Source of the DNA: a virus
DNA length: 64,000 nt
Direction: 5' to 3' (one strand)
Virus record (IMG/VR): IMGVR_UViG_3300017605_001118
Location: 1 to 64,000 of that record
The notes below the pieces were generated by a model, which worked only from the letters and a program-made list of their open reading frames with translations, ran no database searches and was not told where the DNA came from. Shown piece after piece: positions 33,219-40,805 of this stretch. The translations under genes and the position numbers were made by a program. The stretch's first letter is position 1. The number at the start of each line of letters is the position of its first letter.

Positions 33219-33758
33219 TTGTCGTGGACAAGTCCAATGACGGCGGTAGCTAACACCATTTTTACCGCAGCACAGTTCAATACTCACGTACGGGACAACC
33301 TGAACGAAACAGCCCCGGCCAAGGCCACGACGTCCGGCGCTCTCTTCGTCGCCACGGGCACCAACGCCATTGCAGAGCGGTACCCGAACCTTCAGTTCAC
33401 CGGGGCCGCGGAGACCACGACGTCCACGTCGTTCGTAGACTTGGCCACGGTCGGGCCCGCTGTCACCTCGGTGACCGGAACCCGGGCCATCGTTTTTATC
33501 CGGTCGGGTATGGAGAACAGCGCGAACAACTCCGCCAGTCACATGAGCTTCGAGGTCAGCGGGGCCACGTCGACGGCAGCCACCCTGAACCGGGCCATCT
33601 CGATTGCGGGAATCACGGCGGCTTCCCGGGCCCGTCTCGGAGCAGCGATCTTCGTGGACAACCTGGTAGCCGGCTCCAACACGTTCACTGCCAAATATTC
33701 CGTGTCCGCGAACACCGGAACCTTCGTCGCCCGGGAACTGTCGGTGATCCCGCTGTGA
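33219..33758 (+). CDS. putative tail fibre/minor tail protein
   Basis: 179 aa from a TTG at 33219 with GGGAG 8 bases upstream, giving 'MSWTSPMTAVANTIFTAAQFN', a known opening of actinophage fibre-like proteins; in-frame GTGs at 33198 and 33210 are alternatives. 'AQFNTHVRDNLNETAPAKA' is the collar-like motif. The rest is a beta-rich head domain. Likely receptor-contact protein. Ends in a GTGA overlap with the endolysin. Confidence 0.7.
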   Translation: MSWTSPMTAVANTIFTAAQFNTHVRDNLNETAPAKATTSGALFVATGTNAIAERYPNLQFTGAAETTTSTSFVDLATVGPAVTSVTGTRAIVFIRSGMENSANNSASHMSFEVSGATSTAATLNRAISIAGITAASRARLGAAIFVDNLVAGSNTFTAKYSVSANTGTFVARELSVIPL

Positions 33759-34567
33759 GCCTTTACCCCGCAGCCGTGAAAATGCTGCTCCCCGAAAATG
33801 AAGCGCAGCCGAAGATCACCCCAACGCAGGTGATCTTCCATTCCCTCGCGGCCCCGTGGACGATCCGCCGGACATACGAACACTGGCAGTCGGTGAATCT
33901 GGAATCTCATTTCGGTGTCGACTATTCAGGGGCCGTGGGGCAGTACGTCGACACCGAGACCCGGGCCGACGCCAACTATGGCGCCAACCGACGTTCCGAC
34001 GGAACCGGGGCGATTTCTGTCGAAACGGCTTCGGACACCAAGCATTCCGACCCCTGGACTTCGGAACAGATTCAGTCGCTGATCACACTGGGCGCGTGGG
34101 CCCACGGGGAACACGGAGTCCCGCTGCGGATCTGCCGAACCCAGGACGATCCCGGGTTCGGGGTGCACCGGATGTTCCCGCAGTGGTCCACCAGCGACAC
34201 CGCTTGCCCCGGAGACGCCCGGTTCCACCAGTTCATGGACGAGGTCTTCCCGGGCATCGTCCGCGCAGTAAACGGAGAGGACAACATGCCGACACCCCAA
34301 GAGGTCGCCACCGCAGTGTGGGAACACGGACTGGCCGACAAATACCGGGTGAACCCGGACGGGACACCGCAGATCGTCCCCGCGAGGGCGCTTCAGGTGG
34401 CCGAGGACGGCCACTACGACAAGGTGATGGCCGAACTGGCGGTTCTGAAAGCTCAGGTGAGAATCCTCACCGAGAGGAAGGGCCCGGACGCAGCAGCTCT
34501 GGTCGCTGCCGGCGAGGCGGGTGCACGGGCGGTCCTCGCCGCTCTGGTGGCGGAGGTGAAGGCGTGA
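33755..34567 (+). CDS. endolysin: N-acetylmuramoyl-L-alanine amidase
   Basis: 270 aa, GTG overlapping the upstream stop. Residues 20-165 form an amidase-2/PGRP fold with zinc ligands H29 ('VIFHSL'), H138 ('GVHRM') and C151 ('TACPG'). The C-terminal 100 residues ('MPTPQEVATAVWEHGL...RALQVAEDGHYDKVMAEL') are helical and probably oligomerise or bind the wall. Cleaves the amide between MurNAc and L-Ala. Followed by two tiny genes that may assist lysis. Confidence 0.9.
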   Translation: MSLYPAAVKMLLPENEAQPKITPTQVIFHSLAAPWTIRRTYEHWQSVNLESHFGVDYSGAVGQYVDTETRADANYGANRRSDGTGAISVETASDTKHSDPWTSEQIQSLITLGAWAHGEHGVPLRICRTQDDPGFGVHRMFPQWSTSDTACPGDARFHQFMDEVFPGIVRAVNGEDNMPTPQEVATAVWEHGLADKYRVNPDGTPQIVPARALQVAEDGHYDKVMAELAVLKAQVRILTERKGPDAAALVAAGEAGARAVLAALVAEVKA

Positions 34568-34779
34568 TGGACCGCGTCTTCGTACTGTCGGCAGGTTTCA
34601 CTGCCATGTGCGCGGCCCTCGTCCTCCTGTGGCGGATCATGACCGCCGTGGTCTGCGTGGCGCATCACCTGGACAGAGCGTGGGACGACTGGTCAGGTAC
34701 CGGCGGCAGACCCGGCGTCATTCCCCGGCTGACTCAGGCAGAGGGGCGCATCACCGCCCTGGAACAACCACCCGCGTAG
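34567..34779 (+). CDS. small single-pass membrane protein, holin candidate
   Basis: 70 aa, ATG overlapping the endolysin stop (TGATGG). One hydrophobic helix, residues 4-30 (VFVLSAGFTAMCAALVLLWRI), then a short charged tail with a coiled-coil end. Position directly after the amidase makes it the best local holin or lysis-accessory candidate. Confidence 0.65.
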   Translation: MDRVFVLSAGFTAMCAALVLLWRIMTAVVCVAHHLDRAWDDWSGTGGRPGVIPRLTQAEGRITALEQPPA

Positions 34780-34789
34780 AGGAGTAGGC

Positions 34790-34966
34790 ATGTCGCTGGA
34801 CGGAAGGCTCCGCGAGATCGCGGAAGCGGCCGTGGTCCGGGTTACCGGGCTGGTGTATGTACACCGCCGGGAGAACGAGGCGGCACTCAAGGCTCTGTCG
34901 GAACGGGTGGCCCGGCTGGAAGCGGCACCGGGTCCGGTGAACAGAGGGCGGAAGGAGACGACCTGA
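34790..34966 (+). CDS. tiny coiled-coil protein in lysis cassette
   Basis: 58 aa, ATG with AGAGGAGTAGG upstream. Heptad-like 'ENEAALKALSERVARLEA' region. It parallels the C terminus of the preceding membrane protein ('RLTQAEGRITALE'). Too short for family recognition; likely real because of the start site and coding bias. Confidence 0.6.
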   Translation: MSLDGRLREIAEAAVVRVTGLVYVHRRENEAALKALSERVARLEAAPGPVNRGRKETT

Positions 34967-35033
34967 TTTCGTCACAGGTGCTTGACCGGACAACGTCTAG
35001 GAGAAGGGGTCCGCTGACGCGGGTGATTTGTCC

Positions 35034-36108
35034 ATGAAAATTGTGACGTATGCTGCCGACTCGTACGGGTGTGGACACTTTTAGGATGATTTGGCCTGCA
35101 CAGATTCTTCGGGACCAAGGCCACGACGTGGTCATCACGGAGCCGAAGGACCGCAGCGTGGAGATCGTCCTGGAAGGAGACACCGTCCGGGACGTCAAGG
35201 TCGATGCCGACGTGGTCGTCTTCCAGCGGGTGACCCACCAGTGGATCGCGGACGCCATCCCCGCCCTGCGGAAAAGAGGTGTGGCCGTCGTCGTGGACAT
35301 TGACGACGACCTGACTGCGGTGCACCCCAGCAACCCGGCATGGGAATCCATGCACCCGAAGAACCTCGGGCGGCCCATGGCGGGCGGAGGGATCAACAGG
35401 CACGCCTGGTCCCACCTGAACCGGGCTTGCCGGGAGGCCACCCTGGTCACGGTTTCCACGCCAGCCCTACTGGACGTCTACGCGCGGCACGGGAGAGGAC
35501 ACGTCCTCCCCAACTACCTTCCCGACGCGTACTACGGCGTCCCGCACGAGGACTCGGACCTCCTGGGCTGGCCGGCGTCTCTGCACTCCCACCCGGACGA
35601 CCCCTCTGTCATGGGCGGTGCCGTCGCACGGCTGGTCTCCGACGGATACGCCTTCCGCACGGTCGGAGACCCCAAGGGTGCGGGACCTGCGTTCGGTCTT
35701 TCTGAAGATCCGCCGGGGGCGCCTGTGGACATGGACTTGTGGCCGGCTGCGGTTGCCCAGATCGGTGTCGGCATCGCACCCCTGGCAGACACCCGGTTCA
35801 ACAGGTCCAAGTCCCATCTGAAGATTCTGGAGATGTCCGCCCTGGGCATTCCGTGGGTGGCCTCACCGAGAGCCGAATACGCAGCTTTCTACAAACGAGG
35901 CGCCGGAGCCCTCGCGGATACCCCGCGCCGCTGGCACAAGGAACTCAGCCGACTGCTCTCGTCCCCGGCCCTACGGACTGAACGCGCCGAAGCCGGAAGA
36001 GCCCTCGCGGAGAAGATGCGGATCCGGGACCAGGCGTGGCGTTGGATGGAGGCATGGAACAGGGCTGCTCTCCTCCAGAAGGAGAGCAGCCCCATGGCTG
36101 TGCGGTGA
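35034..36108 (+). CDS. GT-B-like glycosyltransferase requiring a +1 frameshift near its start
   Basis: The ATG at 35034 encodes M-K-I-V-T-Y-A-A-D-S-Y-G-C-G-H-F and then meets TAG at 35082-35084. Skipping one T in the TTTT run (35079-35082) joins it to 'RMIWPAQILRDQGHDVVITEP', a coherent GT-B opening. The remaining 340 residues contain 'VDIDDDLTAVHPSNPAWE', 'TVSTPALLDVYARHG', 'LPNYLPD' and a C-terminal 'HLKILEMSALGIPWVAS' UDP-sugar motif. Without the shift a start at 35050 gives a garbled N terminus. Either programmed +1 frameshifting at TTT-TAG or a single-base insertion. Confidence 0.75.
36062..36092. terminator. hairpin in the end of the glycosyltransferase gene
   Basis: Perfect 13-bp stem (GGGCTGCTCTCCT) with 5-nt loop, lying within the last codons of the glycosyltransferase, before the convergent exoribonuclease gene. 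Probably terminates both transcripts. Confidence 0.7.
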
Positions 36109-36112
36109 GAGG

Positions 36113-36631
36113 TTACAGCAGACCCAACGCCCTCGCCATGACCAGGTTGTGCCTGGCATCCGCGAGGGCGTTGTGCTGCCCGGACGCCTGCTCAGGGAGC
36201 TTCGGGTTACCGAGCCGGACCGCTTCCTGCTTCAGGTCCCGGGTGAACATCGGGACATCGTCCGGAAGGTCGATCATCCGACCCCAGAGCTGACACAGGG
36301 CTACGTGGTCGTACGCCGCGTAGTACGCCCACAACTCCGAGCCAGGGGTCGCCCGGAGGAAGTCCAGGACGAGGGCGGAGATTTCGATGCGAGGCATGAC
36401 CGAGCCGAAGTCCGGGTGGTGCAGATCCCACGGACCGCCTTCGTTGATGAACCTCAGAGGCAGCGACGGGGCGACGTTGGCCATCAGCCAGGGGTTGCGT
36501 TGGAGAGCACTGAGTGAGAACTCAGAGCTGATGCAGTACAGCTCCCGCCCGTCTTCCGCCACCATCCCGATGCTGATCAGGTCGATGGTGGAGCCGTCCT
36601 CAATAAACTCGGTGTCGTACAGGATTTTCAC
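36113..36631 (-). CDS. 3'-5' exoribonuclease (DEDD, Rv2179c-like)
   Basis: 172 aa, ATG. 'MKILYDTEFIEDGSTIDLISIG' gives D6/E8 of ExoI; the middle 'ELWAYYAAYDHVALCQLWG' holds the ExoII acid, and 'QHNALADARHN' is ExoIII with H-x4-D. This matches the small DnaQ-fold family that includes mycobacterial Rv2179c. Likely trims host or phage RNA. Last gene of the long leftward operon. Confidence 0.85.
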   Translation of the reverse strand: MKILYDTEFIEDGSTIDLISIGMVAEDGRELYCISSEFSLSALQRNPWLMANVAPSLPLRFINEGGPWDLHHPDFGSVMPRIEISALVLDFLRATPGSELWAYYAAYDHVALCQLWGRMIDLPDDVPMFTRDLKQEAVRLGNPKLPEQASGQHNALADARHNLVMARALGLL

Positions 36632-36634
36632 TGG

Positions 36635-36868
36635 TCAGTTCTCCTCGTGGCAGGCGGGGCAGAAGTCCCCTTCGGCGTCGCACGTCCAGCCTTCGGTGCG
36701 GAGGTGGGCCCGCGCGACTTCCAGGCGTTCCATTTTGGTCTGCTCGGTACTCACCATGTAGTCGTGATCACGAGTTGTACCGCAGTCGTCGCAGAAGACG
36801 CCGATGCGGGACGGATACAACGGGCTGTCCGGATCCCGGAGGATTGCGGAGACGAGATCAGGGTCCAT
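36635..36868 (-). CDS. small zinc-ribbon protein
   Basis: 77 aa; the ATG at 36868 has GAGGAG upstream. Two Cys pairs, 'FCDDCGTTRDHD' and 'FCPACHEEN', enclose an amphipathic segment: a probable zinc ribbon. Unknown function. Confidence 0.7.
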   Translation of the reverse strand: MDPDLVSAILRDPDSPLYPSRIGVFCDDCGTTRDHDYMVSTEQTKMERLEVARAHLRTEGWTCDAEGDFCPACHEEN

Positions 36869-36869
36869 G

Positions 36870-36995
36870 TCAGTTCTCCTCGGTCGTTTCTTCGGGAACC
36901 CGGTGTTGGCAGTCGCACCGGGTTCCATCCTGGTTGCAGTGCTCTTCCCGGGGCGCCTTGCGGTCGGCCGCGTCCATACAGACCCGACAGATCAA
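36870..36995 (-). CDS. tiny Cys-rich protein
   Basis: 41 aa read from a TTG (36995) that overlaps the upstream stop in a TTGA and has GGGGAGG 5 bases before it. 'ICRVCMD' and 'CNQDGTRCDC' provide five Cys. Likely metal binding; short but with a convincing start. Confidence 0.55.
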   Translation of the reverse strand: MICRVCMDAADRKAPREEHCNQDGTRCDCQHRVPEETTEEN

Positions 36996-37168
36996 CGGGT
37001 CCTCCCCAGAGACCAGAGCAGCGCGGCCATGAACACGGTGACCGTAGCCATGACTCCCAGTGCGTACAGCGTCGGGCGGGGCCAGCACACGAGGCCGATG
37101 ACGGCCAGGGAACCGGCTGACGCCCCGGCCCACCCTGCCCAGGTAGCAGTCCAATCGGGCATGGTCAT
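36992..37168 (-). CDS. small two-helix membrane protein
   Basis: 58 aa. ATG at 37168 overlaps the upstream stop (ATGA); the in-frame ATG at 37162 is better spaced from GGAGG. Two hydrophobic segments: AGASAGSLAVIGLVCW and YALGVMATVTVFMAALLW. Unknown; possibly a host membrane effector. Confidence 0.6.
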   Translation of the reverse strand: MTMPDWTATWAGWAGASAGSLAVIGLVCWPRPTLYALGVMATVTVFMAALLWSLGRTR

Positions 37169-37590
37169 TCCTCCGGTTCGTGGGTGTTGAGCAGGTGCTC
37201 CTGCCAGGACGTCTCGACCACACCGCGCCACCGGGCCGGGATGCTCTCCCAGCCACAGGCGCAGTTCCCCCGGAGGACGGTTTCGACCCGCGTCCACGTG
37301 AAGCGGTGCACCTTCACCAACCACGCGTGGTCCGGGCAGACGTACCCGGAGAGGATCGTAGGCCGCACGTGGAACCAGCCCTTGCCATTGGCAGAGTTCC
37401 CGCTCTGACCGGCCACGTCGAACGTCTGTTGGCACCCGGGATAGACGCAGTGCCGCCAGACAGGGACGCGGTTGAACGCCTCCGCGTCCGAGAGAACCTC
37501 GCTGAGGGCGTCCAGGTCCAGTTTGCCGAGATCCTTGGGAAACTCGTCCAGCCAAGAGCGGACCCTTTCCGCTGAGCCGGCCACGGTCAT
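37165..37590 (-). CDS. hypothetical protein with paired Cys motifs
   Basis: 141 aa from ATG 37590; a GTG at 37584 has better spacing to GGAGGA. 'HCVYPGCQQTF', 'YVCPDHAW' and 'GNCACGW' suggest two metal sites; the middle contains a 'WFHVRPTI' turn. No family recognised. The sequence context of the start is nearly identical to that of the downstream gene. Confidence 0.65.
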   Translation of the reverse strand: MTVAGSAERVRSWLDEFPKDLGKLDLDALSEVLSDAEAFNRVPVWRHCVYPGCQQTFDVAGQSGNSANGKGWFHVRPTILSGYVCPDHAWLVKVHRFTWTRVETVLRGNCACGWESIPARWRGVVETSWQEHLLNTHEPEE

Positions 37591-37611
37591 TCCTCCGGTT
37601 CGATAGAGGGT

Positions 37612-37644
37612 GCCCCGGGGCCTCTTTCACTGCGGCCCCGGGGC
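37612..37644 (-). terminator. hairpin terminator
   Basis: 11-bp GCCCCGGGGCC stem, 11-nt loop, located after the minus-strand gene 37657-37935. Each arm is itself palindromic. Confidence 0.65.
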
Positions 37645-37656
37645 TGACAGGTTCGA

Positions 37657-37935
37657 TCAGACCCAACTGCGTTCGAATGCCTCACGCTCCGCGTCACGGG
37701 CGTGAAGGGCGCGGAACAGGTCGCGGAGGCCGATGTATCCAGCCCACTGCGCTTCGTTCCGGGGAATTCCGCCAACTGAGTCGATGCCGTCGTTGCCCGC
37801 TTCGAGGTCGTCGGCGAACGCCCGGAGATTGGTGACGAGGACCGCGGGGTCGATGGGCTCAGTGCGGGGCTTGCGGGCAAGACCGGCGGCGAGCAGGAGC
37901 ACGGCGCCTGCGGCTACGACGGGAGACTTGGACAT
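37657..37935 (-). CDS. small exported or membrane-anchored protein
   Basis: 92 aa; ATG at 37935 preceded by AAAGGGA. N-terminal hydrophobic helix (VVAAGAVLLLAAGLA) followed by a positively charged step, fitting a signal anchor. The rest is acidic and helical. Unknown function. Confidence 0.65.
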   Translation of the reverse strand: MSKSPVVAAGAVLLLAAGLARKPRTEPIDPAVLVTNLRAFADDLEAGNDGIDSVGGIPRNEAQWAGYIGLRDLFRALHARDAEREAFERSWV

Positions 37936-37961
37936 GATTTTCCCTTTCGGTTGGAGATGGA

Positions 37962-38087
37962 TCACTTGAGTGCTTCGGCCTGGAGACGAGCAGCTTCGGC
38001 AGCCTCGGCCGCGGCCTGCGCGGCGGCAAGGTGCTGCTGAGTGTCTGCTTCCAGGGCGGCGTGGGCCAGGTCTTCGATTACGGTCAT
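37962..38087 (-). CDS. tiny Ala-rich helical protein
   Basis: 41 aa, ATG overlapping the upstream stop (ATGA) with a GGAAGAAGG site. Almost entirely Ala/Glu helix ('AQAAAEAAEAARLQAEALK'). Too short to name; good start context. Confidence 0.55.
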   Translation of the reverse strand: MTVIEDLAHAALEADTQQHLAAAQAAAEAAEAARLQAEALK

Positions 38088-38263
38088 CGTCTTCCTTCTT
38101 CCTCGGGCTGTTCGGTGGCGTGGGCGGCGTCCTCGTAGGCACCGCGGATCAGTTCCTGCGTATAGGCCAGATCAGAACCGGTTGGCGCGGGGTCCTGCTT
38201 GACCACTTCGGTCATCAGGTCATCGGCCAGTTTCTGGAGGGTCCAGTCGATGGGGTCGGTCAT
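38084..38263 (-). CDS. small acidic protein
   Basis: 59 aa, ATG in an ATGA overlap. Helical, with an acidic C terminus ('HATEQPEEEGRR'). No family recognised; part of a chain of overlapping small genes below WhiB. Confidence 0.6.
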   Translation of the reverse strand: MTDPIDWTLQKLADDLMTEVVKQDPAPTGSDLAYTQELIRGAYEDAAHATEQPEEEGRR

Positions 38264-38553
38264 CGGAACTCCCCCTTCTCCCCGATGTATCGGATGTAGA
38301 TCCGGTTCTCTCCGCACAGGACCGTGGAAGACGTCTCGAACGAGCCGGCGGGGGCGAACGCCGCGCCCGGGTTGCCCATCGCGGAGCGCACGTGCCAGGC
38401 CCGGGTGCGGGCAGTACCGGGGGTTGTCTCCACACCCATCAGAGCCCAGTCCCCGGGACGCTCCTTCAGGGCCGCCGCGAAGGCTTCCAGTTCCCCCGTG
38501 GTACGGGGAACGTCCGGGGTGGGCTCTTCGAAACGGACCTTGATCTTGATCAT
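38260..38553 (-). CDS. hypothetical protein
   Basis: 97 aa, ATG after a GGAGGAG site; overlaps the WhiB stop by four bases and the next start by ATGA. Alpha/beta, begins 'MIKIKVRFEEPTPDVP'. Unknown. Confidence 0.65.
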   Translation of the reverse strand: MIKIKVRFEEPTPDVPRTTGELEAFAAALKERPGDWALMGVETTPGTARTRAWHVRSAMGNPGAAFAPAGSFETSSTVLCGENRIYIRYIGEKGEFR

Positions 38554-38993
38554 GCTCCTCCTCCTTCTGACAGGACGCCGGCCAGAACAACCGGGACGTC
38601 GACAACGGGCTTGTCCCCCTTGGGGACGGGTTTCTTCGGAGACCTCTCTTCGGTGACGGGTTCAGGGTCATTCCGGACGGCACGCCACGAATGGCCGCAC
38701 CCGACACACGCCTGAGAACCGTCTTCGATTTCGGCCACCGGGGTTCCTTGGCAGACGGGGCACTTGACCCGGGGCCTGACGCTCTTTATCCGGTCGCGCT
38801 GGCTGCGGGTGGTTCCGCCCCAGTACCCGGCAACCGGGTTCTTCAGGGCGAACTTGAGGCAGGCAACCCGCACCGGACAGATCCGGCACAGTTGCAGGGC
38901 CTTCGCGTCAGGGGACTCCCCGCCCGTGGGGATCCACTCGATATCCGTTCTTCCTGCGCAGGCCGCGTCGTGGTGCCACTGCGGGGTTGTCAT
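38550..38993 (-). CDS. WhiB-family regulator with extra zinc ribbon
   Basis: 147 aa. Four cluster cysteines C12, C36, C39, C45 and the G-[YV]-W-G-G turn (GYWGGTT, 56-62) identify a Wbl protein carrying a [4Fe-4S] cluster and contacting the principal sigma factor. Unlike host WhiB proteins it extends into a second CPVC...CVGC zinc-ribbon (79-100) and a charged tail. Phage WhiB proteins such as that of TM4 repress host whiB-type genes; the same could hold here. Confidence 0.9.
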   Translation of the reverse strand: MTTPQWHHDAACAGRTDIEWIPTGGESPDAKALQLCRICPVRVACLKFALKNPVAGYWGGTTRSQRDRIKSVRPRVKCPVCQGTPVAEIEDGSQACVGCGHSWRAVRNDPEPVTEERSPKKPVPKGDKPVVDVPVVLAGVLSEGGGA

Positions 38994-39379
38994 GCCTCCT
39001 CCGTTCCGTACGATCCGATGAAGTCGGCAAGTGCGATCAGCCGGTCCTCGTCCCGGTTCCAGGGGGAGTCGAAGTTCGGGGCGACCTTCGCCTCCCGGAG
39101 CACTTTTTCTGCGGCGGAGACTCGCTGTTCCCAGAGGAGTTGAGCCTCGGTGACGAATCGGGTCAGGGAGTTGTAAGTTCCACCTCCCTGGGTGTCAAGG
39201 CGGAGCCTCCACGTCTCCCGGAAAGAGCTGACCTCGTTGATCTCCTCTACGGTGATCCAGACGCGGGCCACCTTGGTGACGACCACCCGGGCCGTCAGCG
39301 TGCTGCGGTATCGGTGTCCGGGGTGGATGACGAACAGGGTGTCCCCGACAGATACCCTGCCGAGTTCGGGCTTGGGCAT
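38990..39379 (-). CDS. hypothetical protein upstream of WhiB
   Basis: 129 aa, ATG at 39379 after GAAAGGAACG. Opens with a beta-barrel-like segment ('VGDTLFVIHPGHRYRSTLTARVVVTKVA') followed by helices. No family. Stop overlaps WhiB start (ATGA), so co-translated. Confidence 0.65.
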   Translation of the reverse strand: MPKPELGRVSVGDTLFVIHPGHRYRSTLTARVVVTKVARVWITVEEINEVSSFRETWRLRLDTQGGGTYNSLTRFVTEAQLLWEQRVSAAEKVLREAKVAPNFDSPWNRDEDRLIALADFIGSYGTEEA

Positions 39380-39390
39380 TTCGTTCCTTT

Positions 39391-39450
39391 CGTCTGAGTA
39401 CCTCGCAGGATGCACGGAGGTGAGGCCGTGCACCCGGGTGGTGATCAGGC
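39391..39450 (-). repeat. 60-bp intergenic repeat with hairpin (copy 1)
   Basis: Nearly identical to 46971-47030: both contain a TGCACGG/CCGTGCA stem and lie between the stop of one minus-strand gene and the ribosome site of the next. It may be a transcription attenuator or RNA processing element that fixes the ratio of flanking genes. Confidence 0.7.
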
Positions 39451-39618
39451 GTTGTGGATCGTGACGCGTCCCTGGGCGGGAACGCGGTAGCAGTCGTACG
39501 ACGTGTAGACGCGGACTTCGGGACCGTCCTGCACGGCCGAGGACACGGAGTGCATTTCACCGTTGATGGTGACCACGTCCCCGGGCTGGAGCTGATTGGC
39601 GCGGATCTGGAGTGTCAT
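39445..39618 (-). CDS. small beta-rich protein
   Basis: 57 aa, ATG with GAAAGGAACC. 'LQPGDVVTINGEMHSV' is a short beta-barrel (KOW/Hint-like) opening. Unknown. Last three codons fall in the repeated intergenic element. Confidence 0.6.
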   Translation of the reverse strand: MTLQIRANQLQPGDVVTINGEMHSVSSAVQDGPEVRVYTSYDCYRVPAQGRVTIHNA

Positions 39619-39631
39619 GGGTTGGTTCCTT

Positions 39632-39910
39632 TCAGGCCGGGGTCTCGGTGCGGGCTGCGTACAGCGCTTCACGGTGCTGGTTCCGGGCTTCTTTTCGGGT
39701 GGACGAAAAGATCTGGGTAAAGTCGACGACGTAAGGGCCGTAAGTGCGGTACTCGAACTCATGACCCGGGAGGGTCTTCCCGGCGTGCTCCATGTCGGCG
39801 CTCTGGTCAACCACGACCGTGACGTAGCGACGGAATCCTGTCTTGGCCGTGGACACGAGCAGGTCCACGGTGTCGAACTTCACGGGCGTTTGGTAGAGAA
39901 CCCTGGGCAT
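39632..39910 (-). CDS. hypothetical protein
   Basis: 92 aa, ATG with GAAAGGAACC. Mixed alpha/beta with aromatic 'YRTYGPYVVDFTQIF'. No recognisable family. Confidence 0.6.
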   Translation of the reverse strand: MPRVLYQTPVKFDTVDLLVSTAKTGFRRYVTVVVDQSADMEHAGKTLPGHEFEYRTYGPYVVDFTQIFSSTRKEARNQHREALYAARTETPA

Positions 39911-39924
39911 GTCGTCGGTTCCTT

Positions 39925-40263
39925 TCAGGCCGCGAGGCGCAGGGCGTCGGCGGCGAGCTTGTAGGCGGGGACGCGGGGGCGGTAGGTCTTGGCGGCTGCG
40001 GCGACCTGTTCCGGGGTGTAGCGAGCAACGTCGCGCATCCGGCGGCCAGCGTGGACCCGGCCCGGGGTGGCGGTGAGGTTCAGCTTGGCGGCGTTGCGAC
40101 GGAGCGAGCCGGCCACGGTGCGGGCCTCCCTCGGACCGAGGCCGGCGGCCATGGCGTGGGTGGCAAGGGACGCCGACCCCTTCCGGGCAATCTTCGCTGC
40201 GGCGCGGTTGGTGCGGACACGGGCCTTGAGGGCGCTGCGCTCGGTGCGGGCCTTGGCGTTCAT
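39925..40263 (-). CDS. basic helical protein
   Basis: 112 aa, ATG with CAGGGAG upstream. Strongly basic and Ala/Arg-rich ('ALKARVRTNRAAAKIARKG', 'LRRNAAKLNLTATPGRVHAGRRM'), so nucleic-acid binding is plausible. First gene of the unit driven by promoter copy 4 at 40304. Confidence 0.65.
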   Translation of the reverse strand: MNAKARTERSALKARVRTNRAAAKIARKGSASLATHAMAAGLGPREARTVAGSLRRNAAKLNLTATPGRVHAGRRMRDVARYTPEQVAAAAKTYRPRVPAYKLAADALRLAA

Positions 40264-40303
40264 TTCGTTCTCCCTGCGTTCCTGGTTCCTTGCCTACGAC
40301 TCA

Positions 40304-40333
40304 ATTAAAGCATGGATTGTCAGTCCGGTGCAA
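40304..40333 (-). promoter_or_regulatory. family-A minus-strand promoter (copy 4)
   Basis: Minus-strand TTGCAC-N18-TTTAAT with the CTGACAATC core, 40 bases upstream of the gene starting at 40263. Confidence 0.8.
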
Positions 40334-40336
40334 GGG

Positions 40337-40367
40337 GAAACCCCGGACCAAGTTGGCCCGGGGTTTC
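40337..40367 (-). terminator. hairpin terminator
   Basis: 10-bp GAAACCCCGG stem with an 11-nt loop after the gene 40381-40692. Confidence 0.75.
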
Positions 40368-40380
40368 TGTGGATCTTGAT

Positions 40381-40692
40381 TCAGCTGACGAGGGCTTCGA
40401 AGCGAGCTACCGTCTCGGCGTGGCCCCGCAGAGCCTCCGCCTCAGTGGAGTACCTGGTGCAGTCCAGCTCGGTGCTGAAGTCCCCCGCGGGAAACACCAT
40501 GGTCTCGAAGAGGATTGGCACGCTGCCGAACCCGTGATCGATGCCCAGCCACACAGTGGAGACCAGGTAGCGAACCTTTCCTGAAGAGTCGTTGATCTCG
40601 GCGTGGCCGACTTTCCGGTAATCACGGTCCTTGAGCAGGGCCGACATTGCGTCTAGATTCAACGGGTTCCCCCGGCGGTCGAGGTAGGTCAT
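40381..40692 (-). CDS. hypothetical protein
   Basis: 103 aa, ATG after GGAGAGGAACC; earlier in-frame starts fall inside the promoter block. Contains 'YRKVGHAEINDSSGKVRYLV' and 'FETMVFPAGDFSTELDCTRYSTEAEALRGH'. No family. Single-gene unit with its own promoter (40734) and terminator. Confidence 0.65.
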   Translation of the reverse strand: MTYLDRRGNPLNLDAMSALLKDRDYRKVGHAEINDSSGKVRYLVSTVWLGIDHGFGSVPILFETMVFPAGDFSTELDCTRYSTEAEALRGHAETVARFEALVS

Positions 40693-40733
40693 CGGTTCCT
40701 CTCCTTCGTCGTCCGTTCCTTGCCTACGACTCA

Positions 40734-40763
40734 ATTAAAGCATGGGTTGTCAGTTCAACACAA
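40734..40763 (-). promoter_or_regulatory. family-A minus-strand promoter (copy 5)
   Basis: Minus-strand TTGTGT-N18-TTTAAT with CTGACAACC core; the transcript leader down to the start codon is conserved among copies 5-7. Confidence 0.8.
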
Positions 40764-40791
40764 GGGGCCCGATCCAAGTGGACCGGGCCCC
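40764..40791 (-). terminator. hairpin terminator
   Basis: 12-bp GGGGCCCGATCC/GGACCGGGCCCC stem (one weak pair), loop AAGT, after the gene 40806-41372. Confidence 0.75.
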
Positions 40792-40805
40792 GAGGTCGGT
40801 TCAAC

